Assembly (NCBI GenBank): GCA_027475525.1
Contig: JAMWFC010000117.1
Span: forward strand, 4,078,183 to 4,142,182
DNA length: 64,000 nt
Direction: 5' to 3'
DNA from: Macrolepiota albuminosa
Taxonomy: Eukaryota; Basidiomycota; Agaricomycetes; Agaricales; Agaricaceae
Shown here piece by piece: positions 23,480 to 35,862 of the stretch. The notes beneath the pieces are model-generated. The model ran no database searches. It saw only the letters and a list, made by a program, of their open reading frames with translations, and was not told the origin of the DNA. Each line of letters opens with the position of its first letter. Position 1 is the stretch's first letter. Both the position numbers and the translations under genes were made by a program.

Positions 23480-23572
23480 TTTTGTATTTCATGCAATTTA
23501 TACAAGCAATTGATACAATAAGGAGGGTAATGATTAACTTGAATGTATAGCTAGCAGAACATATTGGGAAAC

Positions 23573-25601
23573 TCAAATATCTGGGGAGTGATAGGTCTGG
23601 AGAGGTGTCGAGGGTAATAGTTCCTCCGTCCGAGGCTCCGCAAACAATTTTTGAAGTTTCTTACGAGAGTTAAGCCTACACGCAGAAGTGGTCGGGAGAT
23701 TATGAACGGAAAGGTCATAGGTATAAACACAAACTCTACGCACGCAACCTTACGGTATGGTTATATATCAGAGACTACGTCTGACAACGACAGCCACTTG
23801 CACTTACCAACATTGAGTTGACATACACTAGAATCAGTGAAGATCAGGCAAGAGGGACGATAACGATCCCCATGACGTACATTTTGTGCTAATATAGACA
23901 AAAACTAATCATGACCAGACATCAGCATCAAAAGGAAATAAGGTTTCATAGGAGGGACGACACACTTGCGTAGAGGAGACTTGAAGATGGAGTGACATAG
24001 TCCTGAGGTAGGCACCTTCACTTCAGATAAGTGATCACAAGCTTTATTCAGCATTGCTTACGGTTATAAGTATACAGGACGCAATGATGCTTGTCAGTAT
24101 TCCATTACCCAAACTGTATGCCCATTAATAAGTTTGTCATGAAGGTTGGTCGATTAAGCTTGCCTAAACATGACTAGACGGTTGATCACGTTTTCAGACC
24201 TAAGGACCTACCGTGGATGAATTTCTCTCCAGCCAGATTAAGAATCGGGCTCACGCTCTGAAGCCAGTGTGCATATTCTTCAGGCAATAGACAAGAGATG
24301 CGCATATTGTCACATCACAGACAATGTTCATGACCAAATACACTGTGATCAAGTGCTTCCTCAGACATCAAAGTCAGAGTCTGACATGCACTTTAAGAAT
24401 CTCCTTGCCTGTGGTATCGTTGTCTTAAAATGTTCCAACACATGATGCCCATATCTGTTTGAAGCTTAGAAATACTTCTTAATGGAAAAAAGTGACACGA
24501 ACTCTAAAGAATTGAATTCTGAAGTGATTGTCAACCCAAGTGTCTGAATCAAAAGGTCTAAATCCAATAGAAATTTGCCTCACTAAGCCCAGCGACTGGC
24601 TGAAATTTAGCAAAGACATCTGAAGAAACAGTATGATTGACTTACCCATTTGAGTAAGAGATGTGACCAACTATGAGGGGGTAATCAGCATTTGCTTCTA
24701 GGACCATAATAGAATGGAGTAATACTATGAATGCAACGAGGCCTTTTCGCCATCGATGTTCTATACTAACTATAGACAATTGAGTAAGACGGGCAACATC
24801 AAGTAATAGTAACTCACGCAGATATATCCTCCACGCATAGAAGCTAGTCAGTTGTACAATGGTTTGTGCCCCATTGATACTAGATACATTTTGAGCGTAC
24901 CTTTGAACCGCCGATGTGATGATGACCTATAACATCGTTTTTAGTAATGTCCGTAACAGAGATGAAGAATAGAATACAGTGGCTGTGAAAGTAAGCTTCC
25001 AAGGGCGTTGACATCGCATTGAACACTAGATATAGTGAGATATGGATATGGCCACCTACTGCAGATCCTCTAAAAATGGAAGGTCAGCATCGTTGCAAAC
25101 AAATTGAAAGCGACTGACAAAGGGACATTGAAAGCTGTCAAAGTCTTCTCTGGCATTTTACACACAACATAGAGATAATGTATTGCGTGCACTAGGGATG
25201 CCAGCTGTGCACCTTCCAGAATGCTGATACAACCTCCAAATCAGATTCACGAATGTCAAACGTTGCCTTTATAGAACTCACAAAAGCACTGCAACCTGTG
25301 GTCACCAGATAATTGTCAAAAAGTGGCACCCAGAGGGAAGCGACTCACTACTACTTTTAAGAATATATGATCACCAGGATACATGCGGAAGTAATATGCC
25401 GTTTGCGAACATGTGATGCCAAAGAGGCTGGGCGGAAGTCGGAGTCTTAGTAGAAGATGATCCTAGAGAATGTTCTCTTACGCAGAGCAGGCCATCACGG
25501 CTAGATAGCAAGGAGAGATGAGGAGGCTTGGGGTTGGACTGTGTGGTTGGAGAGTACATACCTTCAAGGACTGGTGCATTGATTTTCTCTATGCTCGGCA
25601 T
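23573..25601 (-). CDS. DUF6534-type multi-pass membrane protein gene, copy B
   Basis: Minus-strand gene with many short exons. It starts MPSIEKINAPVLEG (25601, donor gtatgt). Later exons read LFGITCSQTAYYFRMYPGDH (about 25360-25420), GAQLASLVHAIHYLYVVCKM (about 25160-25220), MNIVCDVTICASLVYCLKNM (about 24270-24330), ENVINRLVMF (about 24170-24205), AYSLGNGILTSIIASCILIT (about 24060-24120), FVYISTK (about 23890) spliced to LYVNSML (about 23810) and LNSRKKLQKLFAEPR, with a stop at 23573. The order and the final NSML..LNSR motif match Agaricomycete DUF6534 integral membrane proteins, whose function is unknown. The donor after VMF is GC (AG|GCAAGC), giving a GC-AG intron. Exons were traced by eye, so not all borders are certain. 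Confidence 0.75.
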
Positions 25602-26169
25602 CGATTTCGAAGGTAATGAGTTAGTCCAGCGCACAGTCTGATGCAAGTCTAATATATGGAGTCACATACTCTGTCAGATCCGTGCTATGCGGACTGGGTA
25701 GTTGTCCAAGAGTAAGCAAATCGGTCTACTTGAATCTACCACGTGCCGCACTGGACCGTTATCTGCTTTTGTCTGTCCGTGATCAGCTAAGTGGGGTGTA
25801 AACTAGCAAATTTGGATCCACTGCAATTTGCGAGCGTCGAGAAGTAGAGGATAAGAACGATGTCGACCACGAGAGAAAGTTGTTCAGTGGACGAACATCG
25901 CTGTATTCTGAGATCCTACCCGTAGTACATGATACGATGTGTATCAGACAAGTTCGACAGGCGGCTTCGGTCAACCTTCAACAGGGGATGCAAAGAGCTA
26001 TCGTTTCAGGTATTCAAAGGCCGAAGAGTCCTCTATTAAGATGAATTCACCATTTATGGACGCATATCAAGGATCAAGCCATTTCGAAGGCCGAAATCTG
26101 GAAAGGCTTACATATAGTACATCCAAGCTCAAAATTATGATGCTCCGTCCGAATACCATCACCGTAAGG
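25602..26169. other. Intergenic
   Basis: No convincing gene. It should hold the promoter of DUF6534 copy B and the 3' UTR of the coiled-coil gene. Small ORFs at 25783-25974 and 25939-26415 show no domain. Confidence 0.55.
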
Positions 26170-29100
26170 CTACTCAACATCGCTCTCCTCACCCTCATCC
26201 TCCTCACCCCCATTCCCGTCCTGCATTTGAGGCGCAGCCACCCCCTTTCTCGGACTTGTCAAACCCCCGAAAAATCCACTTCCATTCCCAGATCCACTAA
26301 CACTCCTTGCCCCAAGGCCAAGCATATACGTCGTCGACAACGTCCTCGAACTCTGGTGTACCGCCGCTGGCAACTGATGTTGTATGTAACTCGGCATAGG
26401 CACCCGAAGCCCTAAAGTTGCTAAGGGATCAACTTGCTTACCCCCAGCCCCAGGGAAATCGAACGAAGGAACATGACGAAGTCGAGGAGATGAGATGATA
26501 CTCCCGAATTTCGGCGAGAGACCGAGACTGGACGTGGAGGCAAGGGGCGTATGACTGGTGAGAGACGGCGAAGACGAAGGGAGCGAGGTAGGTGTGTTTC
26601 TGATCCAGGATGTCCACCCACCGCCGCCTCCCTCGTTGGCGTTGGTGGTTGCAGTAGAAGAGGAATGTGGGGACAACAAGGCGGCGTCGGTATCATTTAC
26701 GTCGTGCACAACCCGTTGAAGAACAGCGATATCGTGTTCTATATCCTCTAGTTTTCGTGAAAGAGTCCAGACCGCCTTGTTCACACTGGGGTCTGTGCCA
26801 TCAACGAACGCCTCGACCTGTCTCTCCACATCCGAGTGCGTCATCGTATCTTGATCCTGCTCTTGTTCTGAGTTTAGATGGACATGAAGTGTAGGCGACG
26901 ATGCAAGCGCCCCAGGCACACAAAGCATCATCTCGAACCCTCTCCCAACAACCTCCTCATCTGCAATCCGAATCTCCAGCTCAACCCTGGCATCCTCTGT
27001 GTAATCGTTCAGCCTTTGTATTGCCGTTGACAGCGCCTCTGTCGACACGTGTCCTGTAACTGTGGATTGGATGGAGGTAGAGAGGGATTCGAGTGCGAGA
27101 TGACAATCACGGAGAGCGCGCTGAAGGGCGTCATACCGGTGTTTAGTTTTGGCTAAATCGGCGAGAAGAGGGTGTACTGGTGGAGGGGTGTCGACAAGAA
27201 TAAGACGACCTGGAGAGACATTGGAGACGGATAAGGTTTCCAATGGTTTTGAAGTTGGTTCTGGTGGAGGAGTTGATGCATCTTGGAGAGAGGCGGGTGT
27301 TGGAGGTAGTGACTTGTCTTCAATGTCCAGCATCGAATCATAATTCACACCATTTGGTTGGTCATTTGAGATAGCGGGGCCATTGAGTGGGGTGTTGTCA
27401 GATCGTCTCTCTTCCAGCGATACAACTTCGAGTATCTCGTCATGTTGGGCATTAATTGGCTCTCCTTCCGCTGCCACTTCTTCATCCGTAGAAACTACAT
27501 TTTGGTGATGTACCCTTCCGTTCGAAGCCTCAAGGACATTGATAACGACCACAGGTTCGACAACCGTGGGCGACGACACCTCTGGGTCGTTGAGAGCTTC
27601 AACAGATGGGGAAGCGACATCAATTCCGTCGGTTGATATTTCGTTAGGTATTGATGATACTAAATCAGTAGGCAATAAACAAAAAACTTTTTCTTCGCCG
27701 TTTGGTATATCGCTGGATATTGAAAGAGACGCTGATGTTGGATCTTTGGGATATTGTTGAATATCGTGCACGTCAGTAAACTCTGGTCTAGGCAGCGGTT
27801 TCTGGTCGGATACCGCTTCTACGACCTTCAACGGTGGCGTTTCTGGTGTATCATCCTTGACAGGTATTCTAGATGGCTTCTGAGTAAGTACCGACGGGAG
27901 TTGTGAATCTGTTGGCAGTGTACGTGGGAATTCCTCCCCTTTATCGTCAAGTATATCTGGGGTCATGGAAGAGGTTAATGGTTGTTCTGAGGCAGTGGTG
28001 ATGTCTGATATAGGCGTCAAATTTTCAGATTGCAGTACCTGAGAGGACTTGGCTGCTGCAAATGTGTTCCGCAGTCTTTCCGGCCCAGACGTTACCACGG
28101 GACTGGGCGTGGGGTTTGACGTATCGTCCTGCATAGGAGTCGTTTCAGGTTGCTTCTCAGGCTTCTCTAAAACTTTCCCGATATGTTCGTCATCAGCAGC
28201 CACATCAACGGCTGCAGCCTTGGCCAGCACAACTATCCTTTCCAACTCCAACCTCCTCCCCATCTCCTTCTCCAGCTCCATCATCAACTCCCTCACTGCT
28301 GCTTCCGCTACCACCGCTCTCCCGACACCCCCGTCCTGACCCCCAAACGTTTCCTCCAGTAGCTTACGCGCCGCACCCACCATACTCCTCAAACCCTCAT
28401 CGCCCTCATTCAACCCGTCCACCACCCGAGCGTGTTCCTGCGTCTCCTCCGCCTTAAGAACCCACCTCTCCAGTTCCCCCCGCAGCTTCTCTTCTCGATT
28501 GACCATCCGAATTCTCAACGCGACCTCCCTTCGGCGCCCAAATGCCTCTTTTGCGAATTCGCCGCCTAGCTCGTCGAGAGCGCGGCGAAGCGTCTCGGTC
28601 TGGGTTGCAGATGCGTTCATTTTAGAGCGCAGAGAAAGGAGTTGTGTTGATAGTGTGGAAGTTGTTGCAGCGTGTCTACTTTTGAGGGATGAGAGAGCTG
28701 AGGAGAGGGTGTCGGCTGATTTTTGAGAAAATTTCCTAGAGGATAATGTTAATATGAGATTGATTCCGGAAAGACCGGACACAAAAATGCGTACATATAG
28801 CGAGAAACCATTTTAGCGGCTGTATTATCGTCGAGTTTGAGTTGTTGGAGCTCAAATTGAGCTTGTGCGAGCTCGCCACGGCATTGTTCCAAGTGTTTCT
28901 CCTCAGAATCGCGTCGTGAATCTGCGACGGCAAGCGCTCCTTGAGCCTCGAGGATTTCTTTTTGTAGTCTTGCTGTTTCAACATTGAAATCTTTAAGCAA
29001 TCGTTGTAGGCCCAGCTTCCCCTCTGCAAGACCGTCAACAAGTCTCTCGTGAGACTTGTTGGTCTGAAGGGATCGAACAAGGTCCGCGTACTCGTTCACT

Positions 29101-29669
29101 ACGAGATCAGACATCTTGACAGCCTCTTCTGCAGCCCTGACTTTGTGCTCCAGCTCCAGTTCTCTCAACTTCCCTGCCTCTTCTCTACTCCTTGTCCGCG
29201 CTGCAAGCTCATAAGCCGCTTCTGCATTCAGTTTAGCTTTACTGGCCTCCGCAGTCACATGCGAGAGCTGTGTCGTACGCTCTAACAGCGCTGCCTCAGT
29301 AAGCGAAAGCTTATCAGAAAGCCTTCTCAAGGAAAGCGTCAGCTGTTGCACCTGTTCAACAGCCGGATGTGCTTGAGGCGATGCATCAGGATGTGGGTTA
29401 GCTCTCAGAACAGCTAGCTCGTTCCGCAGCACTTCGTTCTCGCGCTCGAGGTATGTAGCGCGATCGCGCGCATTTGCGGATTCGAGAGAGTAACGTTGGA
29501 GTTTTACTGAGGTAGTGTAAGCCTCATCCTTGAGAGAATGAATCAGACGGTTACAATGAAACTATGTCCGATGTATCCATGCCTGAAAACGAGATACTGC
29601 GAGTCGAAGACTGGAGAGTTCGAAGGCGAGAGGATGTGTCGGGTTAAGTTCGAGGGTTTTGGCGGTCAT
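26170..29669 (-). CDS. Large coiled-coil protein of unknown function
   Basis: It starts MTAKTLELNPTHPLAFELSS (29669). Exon 1 ends ...SVSRFQ, and a 54-nt intron beginning GC and ending AG leads to DEAYTTSVKLQRYSL. The exon down to about 28787 is a long coiled coil (leucine/glutamate heptads, ATYLERENEVLRNELAVLRA). An intron GTACGC..CTCTAG joins SRYM to KFSQKSADTL. The last exon, to 26170, is about 866 codons: more coiled coil, a long Ser/Thr/Pro-rich acidic disordered middle, two short helical blocks (LADLAKTKHRYDALQRALRD; DVERQVEAFVDGTDPSVNKA) and a Gly/Ser-rich tail ending in EEDEGEESDVE. No enzymatic motif or membrane segment was seen. A structural or tethering role is only a guess. Total is roughly 1,140 residues. 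Confidence 0.8.
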
Positions 29670-30012
29670 TGTTTAAGAGGTGTGAATGTGAAATGGACGT
29701 GGCATGTGCGTGGAATAAGCAGTAATCAATGTCAGGAAGTTAAATTGATTGGCGACAAGTATATCCATTCAAGTGGATGGATCGTGACATAGAAATTCGA
29801 GCACGTGGTCTGTATAAATCCCGCGTCGAGGGCTCGAGTCAAGCGGAGGCAAGTAGATTGTCTCTTTCATTGCTCCAAGTTAACAGCTGTCAACGTACCT
29901 GTCACTCAAAAGTAATTGCTCTTTTCAATGAGATGAAGCATGTGATGGGACGCCTCAAGAGGTTGACGACACATGTCATGTTCTTCATTGAATGGTTATT
30001 AGGTACCGTCCT

Positions 30013-33000
30013 TTAGAAAATCTCAACAGTCCCCCTTTCCACAGAAACTACACCCGCAACTTTACTTTCAAAATCAAACATCGTCCCTCCTCGATACGCA
30101 ACGATATCCCGGACCCTCCCAACTCCAAGCGCACGGTCCATATTCGTCGTGGCAATCTGTAGGGCCAGAGTCTTGTTAATTGTACCATTCGATTCCAACG
30201 CAGCCCAGGCAACGCTGAAACGAGCATTGCGGGCGTCAAACTCATCGCGAACACCGATAGCTACGTCGACTTTCTTGGCGAGTAGTGCGGTGAGGATGCT
30301 ATCTCGCGAGAGCGGTGGACCGGGAAGACTGAGGAAGGAAAAAAACTCAAAGTGTCAACCAGGAGTGAATAGAGTAGGTACTCACATTCTGCGCTCCTGC
30401 CATGAACCTGGATAAGGCCTAGGAGATGTGATGACTACGCTTACGCCTGCTCCGCTAATCTTATCAGCAATGAGGTGCGCCTCAGCTGCTCCAGTGAAGG
30501 TGAGACGAATTTTATTCCCGCTCCAAGCTTCGTACTCCAACTTGAGCTTGAGCAGCGTAGACATGATATCTGCACTGTCGACGTTCACAACCAAGGGAAT
30601 TTGACCCTGCCGAATGAGACATAGCAGCAGGACTTTTCTATAGAGAGAGACCGACCGACCACTTGCACACGCTTCCACGCACTCGAGGTGGAGTGATAGA
30701 GCAGCCTACGCAGGGCTGCAATCTGCGTGCTAACACTAACATCCAAAAGCTGATTCAAATTAACGTGCAACGCCGCATCCTCCTTCACAATGGCACCCCT
30801 CTCCAGAGCATTCGACGCGCCTGTATCAAAAGCCACCGAAAGACCTGCAAGAAACCCATTTGAAATCGGTGCAGAGATCGCGTGTGTCACTCCAGATCGG
30901 TACGCCAACCTAAAATCAACCTTAGTCACCGGCTGCTTTACAAGAGGAAAGAAAGGAAAACAAGAACTCACAACATATTCCTACCCTCAAACTGTAACCC
31001 GTCCACAGCCCTCATGAGGGCCTCATCATCGCCCACCACACCCGGCTTAGAACCAGTTTGGCTTCCCACAAGCGGATCCATAACAGCCCCATCCGAAGTC
31101 GAGGGTTCCAATAGGATCTCCACCAACCCCAAACGTGATCCGAACGTCGTTAACCCGGGCGCGAGCGAACCGCCCTGAAGGTCCACAATCTCTTGCACTT
31201 TATCGTCTGAGCAGAGTTCGAAATCTATGCTAGTGCAGGGAATGATTCTGTATCCGTCAAGGACTAGAACAGAGTTCAAAGAATCAGTGGAGGTGGTGGT
31301 ATTAGGACCCGCATCCAGGTCGTTCTCCTCAAAAAGGGCGCGAACGTCTCCATTATCATGCTGTATCCACGCACTTTTCACCCCGACAAACTTCACGCCT
31401 CTTCTAGCGGACTCGCCGACCAACTCTTCGCCAAGACGGATTTTACGCCCACGAAGAGGCGGGAGTCCCACATGCTTCACCACCCTCTTTGCTTCAGCCT
31501 CCCAGTCCGGTGTTTTGGGTACATTCTGCAGTTTATCTGACTTGACCAGCACCTCGGGCTTCGCGATCTGGGCTATACCGTCGATGTAAACCTGTACAGG
31601 TGTCGCACCGAGTGCGAGGGGGTGAGAATCCCAGATCACGACGTCTATCAGACGAACAGCCAGGTCAATATCGTCAGGCAGCCAGAGTAGTGTGGGTCTC
31701 ACCTGCATCGTAACCGACACCCAAAATCCCAACACGATGCCCAACACCCGCCGCTCTCGCAGGTGTCGATGTAACGGAAAGAAGTGCCAGGTTCGCGTCA
31801 AGGCCGTAGTAGTGTGCTTGCTGGGCTTCATACATGAGATACCGGCTGTTAAGTACTGGATGGTCGGACTGGAGGTACGATATCCATGAAAGAATCATTG
31901 GGAAAGTATGAAAACTTATATCACCTTCATGACGACGGGAATACCATTGTCAGCCAGTATCTTGGGTGCAAATTCAGAGTTACGATATGCTTCGCGTTTC
32001 TTTCTATGTAAATGATGTATTAGAAAGAAATATGCGTTGATGCAGAGGGAATATACCGAGCATTGCTTGCGAAGAGAGCGATGGAAGGTACACCGCCCTT
32101 GAGGAAGTCAGAAAAGCTAGTAGCAAGATTGGAATGACAAACCCATGTCTTCCTCAGAAGCTCAGGGACAAGATATGTCTGGCCTGCGTGGTGAAAAGAC
32201 GCGACAGGGAACTTGAATTCATTTGATAGCTGTGCAGGTAATTATCAAGAAGAGATTTGGGAACTCCTGTTAGGTGTCGACATACCCGAACGATCGCATC
32301 CAGGTCTACCGCCTTGAAATTTCCTTTGTCAGAAAAGTTTAACGCCCCTAAAGCATTGATAGATACCTCATAGCAGTGCACCGAAAGCTACCCAATAATA
32401 AAAACATCATCAACTCCTCTGGAACCGATAAGGACTAGCATCATCACACCTTAACACGCCCCCTCAAAACATCAACCAACGCCTCCCACCTCAAGTCTTG
32501 AGGGAATTCTCCAAGATTCGCAACACGGCTTCGTACGGACCGACTTGCATGCCACAGCCAGGATCTCGAGATATCCTGAACGCGAGAGCAAAACGCGTCC
32601 TGTGCGGCTTTGAGTTTCCGAGCTGACTCGTAGGCTTCGCGAAATTTCCAGGCAGAGTCCATACGCGATTGGGAGTAGACGCGAGAAGGGTTTTCGCCTG
32701 GGAGATTGTTGAGAATTTGAGTCATTGACCATATGAATAATGGAACAGCGTACCACAGGCGTGCCTTTGAAAATTGGTCAGTGCACCCTGTTTGTCAGGA
32801 TAAGGAAAACTTACTTCATGTGTCTCCAATGAAGATAATCCGAAGTTTGGTTAGTTATCAACGATTGAGGGGGTTCAAGGACCTTAGAGATTGCTGATCG
32901 CTCCTCAGTAGGACGCAGTTTGATTAGAAATGACTGTCCACCTAGAATACTGTCCTTTTCAGAATCTGGTAATAGAAAATCGTGATATACCGATGTTGTT

Positions 33001-33688
33001 TGCGCTCCCAGGAAGAACCTGCGCGGTGGTTACTCCGCCAGCGATGGCTAATGCATAAGATTCATCATGAGTATTCAAGGCGTCTATGCTGCGCAGCCAT
33101 GGAAGAATAGGGCCCTTCTTCGAATTGTTGTCCGCGGAACCTAACTAAATGATTGGCAAAGCCACAATTTCATCAAATCTTTGACTAACCTGTCAGATGT
33201 GGAGCGCTCGAAACTCCAATGTGCGAATGTAAATCCACAATCCCTGGAGTCACCCATCTGCCTTCTGCATCAAAAATATCGACTGCTTTCGCAGGACTTG
33301 TAGCTTTAACTCGCATAAGTGTATCCGAAGATACACTTCCAAGAGATATAACAACTCCCTTATCCAACAAAATATCTCCATGGATGACCTCTGTGCCGTT
33401 GCCCACTCCCGTCCAAATTTTAGCGTTCCTAATAAGCGTGGGTGGTGTACCCACAACATGGCGTTCAGAACCTTTCAGGACTCTAGTCGCTGGGTTATAG
33501 AATGGTCCGGGACCAGCAGGAGTAGAAATAGAGGCGCATTGTGCATTGACCCAGTCCGTGTCGTCATTGTTATGTGATTCAGTTGGATATAGTAAAAAGA
33601 CGGCGAGTAACAATACTGGTATAATGTGAATTAGTCGCCGAAACATCTGATTTCCTCCCTTTGTTGGCAACGGCTGAGGTGGCTTCAT
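30013..33688 (-). CDS. Amidohydrolase, CE9-type, membrane-anchored
   Basis: Multi-exon minus-strand gene. The N-terminus MKPPQPLPTKGGNQMFRR is followed by a hydrophobic anchor (LIHIIPVLLLAVFLLYP), suggesting a type II membrane protein. Exon 1 ends with the metal-binding signature VDLHSHIG. Further exons show GPILPWLRSIDALNTHDESY (about 33070-33130), WKFREAYESARKLKAAQDAF (about 32600), SDHPVLNSRYLMYEAQQAHY (about 31810-31870), then GYDA spliced over a short intron to DVVIWDSHPLALGATP (about 31610-31650). The gene ends VSVERGTVEIF with a stop at 30013. These are hallmarks of the fungal amidohydrolase/carbohydrate esterase 9 family, zinc-type hydrolases related to N-acetylglucosamine-6-phosphate deacetylases and imidazolonepropionases. 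The substrate is unknown. The last third (about 31150-30013) has a low-conservation beta-rich region. Confidence 0.8.
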
Positions 33689-35212
33689 CGGTGGAATGTA
33701 AACACCCTGACGTGGCGAATCCAGAATGAGTTACATCTAAGAAACCCGAATTCCCAGCTTATCGGTAATCGAGCGAGTGCTTGCACTGTTGATGTGGGTG
33801 ATGCCGGCTGCTTCCTCTTTGTACCACGGTGGTCCCAAATTGGCCTACAACCCGTTCGTACTCGCCACGTACAAATTCTAGGCAAGAATACGACAGTTAC
33901 AAGGACATTGAGTATCTGAATATGGGAAGCAGAAAATGAATTCTGGAAACAAGGTCAGTCGTCTGTAATATTGTCTCGCAGTGATGGTGTGTGATCCTCT
34001 TCCTAGCCCCGATCTCAATTTCCCGGACCTCGTGCCTTCTTTTCAATCCGAGATCCTTTTCAAGGTCACGCGTCAAGCTTTCGACCTTCACCTTCGCTGG
34101 AATAATACTCCGGTGAACACGAGTGTTTCCCCTTTTGACCTGCTACAATGAAAGGTTCTACCTGCTCATCGTGGAGCCAAAGTCAGACTTCAGTAGAGCG
34201 TGGTCGGCGTGCACGGTATGTCATGCAGGGATGATATTGGAGGACAAGGCGGTGGTGGATTTACTCGCTTGAGGAGCGTCGTGCATAATCTTCCACGGGG
34301 TCTTTGAGGATCGAACGACTCTGAGGATCTACTCGTCTCTAAATAATGTCGCCCTACATTTTGATGTTCGCTTCGTCTAGAAGTGAGAGCTTGTCCAACA
34401 GCTGAAGGAATCCTACCCGGCTGTGATCGTCTGGATATTCAGCTCGCTTAAGGAACTCTAGCTGGATACAAGCATTGCAGGTTGCCACGAGTTCGCGAGC
34501 AGCAAGTGTGGTCACAGCTGGAGCAGGCGCGCACGTTAAATAGCATTTGCGAGGAATAAATGGCTTTGCTCAGAGGCAAAAATGTAGCTTTCCAGCTGCT
34601 GGTGAACAACTGGAGCGGTGAATATTGAAAAGCTGGAGGCAATGGAGGCTCTATGGGGGCCCTGCAGTGGGACTTATTCGATCAGAGCCTCATAATTGAG
34701 AAGATACTTCATAAGCGTTCCCTTTCTTTCCCGAGCTCCACCAATTCTTTCCCCGCAGGATTTATCTGACGATTGGCTTTACTGTCCCAACACTCTAACA
34801 GCTTGGAAAATACTATACATTGCGAAAAGTGGAAGAGAACACTGAATGAAAAGTCGCATATGAATCTCCATACATGCATTCCGTTAAGGAAGTCAAGGAA
34901 CGATCACGTGTTGCGTCGCGTTTGTGTCGCTGATTTCCTGTCGTATTGTTTCTTCCTCCTTGACTACTGAATATATTTCAAAACGTATTTCAGACTATCT
35001 CAGTCATAAACTAGTAAGTACTTTGACTTCCGTGAGTGAGGAGATATTAACTAATGAAAAAATGCTAAAGCATAGTACTCAAGATATAGAAATCGAACAG
35101 TAATATTTGATACATTGGTGAATGACTACAGGCCCTCAATATGTGCTTTAGAAAAACTTTAGGTCCGGATTATGTGCTGCGCACTTGTATTTCTCTGTTA
35201 TCTTCGCTTCAC
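33689..35212. other. Intergenic, no gene recognised
   Basis: About 1.5 kb upstream of the CE9 gene with only short, domain-free ORFs on both strands. No repeat family from elsewhere in the window is visible. Confidence 0.55.
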
Positions 35213-35700
35213 TCACATCAGCCCGACTTCAAAGAACCTCGAACAGACTTGAATATGGTTACCGACGTTGCTAGTCGTGGGATTTTCAGCTGGTGTCCGT
35301 TTCAAAGGTATTCTTGGACTTCCGCCCTCTTTAGGAAGGCCAGGGAGCGGCTTGCTACGATTGTGCTCATACCAGGTCTTTAACGTCAACATCAACTTTT
35401 GTAGCATGTCCGCAGATTTGAAGATACCACTCACGACCACACGAATATTGGGCGGCGAATGCTGCCTTTCGGGTTCCATGGATGACCAGCCCGTACCTGC
35501 TAAGCGATTCATTACTTTCGTTCTCAGATAGGATGATCCTTAAATCATTGCTCTCGATTTCGAATGCATGGCTTTCATTCCCTGTCGGACTCACGAATAT
35601 ATGCCTCAGGAGCGACTCTGGGGGATGCTGGTGAATGCTACGCCTAGCGCCATTGCTATCAACAATTGACGTGCGGCAGTTATGGATCTAGACAGGTCCA
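35213..35700 (-). CDS. Uncertain small ORFs, possible exon(s)
   Basis: Two overlapping minus-strand open frames occur. One (about 35680-35367) includes SPTGNESHAFEIESNDLRII and ends in a potential donor CTG|GTATGAG. The other (35512-35213) includes SMEPERQHSPPNIRVVVSGI and PKEGGSPRIPLKRTPAENP. Neither has a recognisable domain and I could not join them with a standard-size intron. They may be exons of one unannotated gene or chance ORFs downstream of the gene at 35832. Confidence 0.3.
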
Positions 35701-35862
35701 ATCTCAGTCTCGTGCACGTCGATACGGTACGAACTTTATTCATTACCTAGACAAGTCCAATCTAACTAGGTACTCAGAGTAAGTAGTGTAACGTAATAGA
35801 AGTAAACATACACACCTCAGTGTCGTGCACGTCAATACGGTACGAACTGAGGTGTGGTGGAG
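35687..35862. repeat. Cluster of short direct and inverted repeats
   Basis: A module like CTAGACAGGTCCAATCT occurs at about 35688 and 35748. A second module, TCGTGCACGTCRATACGGT, occurs at about 35709 and 35823. The second copy of the latter is bracketed by ACACCTCAGT and ACTGAGGTGT, a 10-bp inverted repeat. It overlaps the 3' end of the neighbouring hypothetical gene. Confidence 0.8.
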
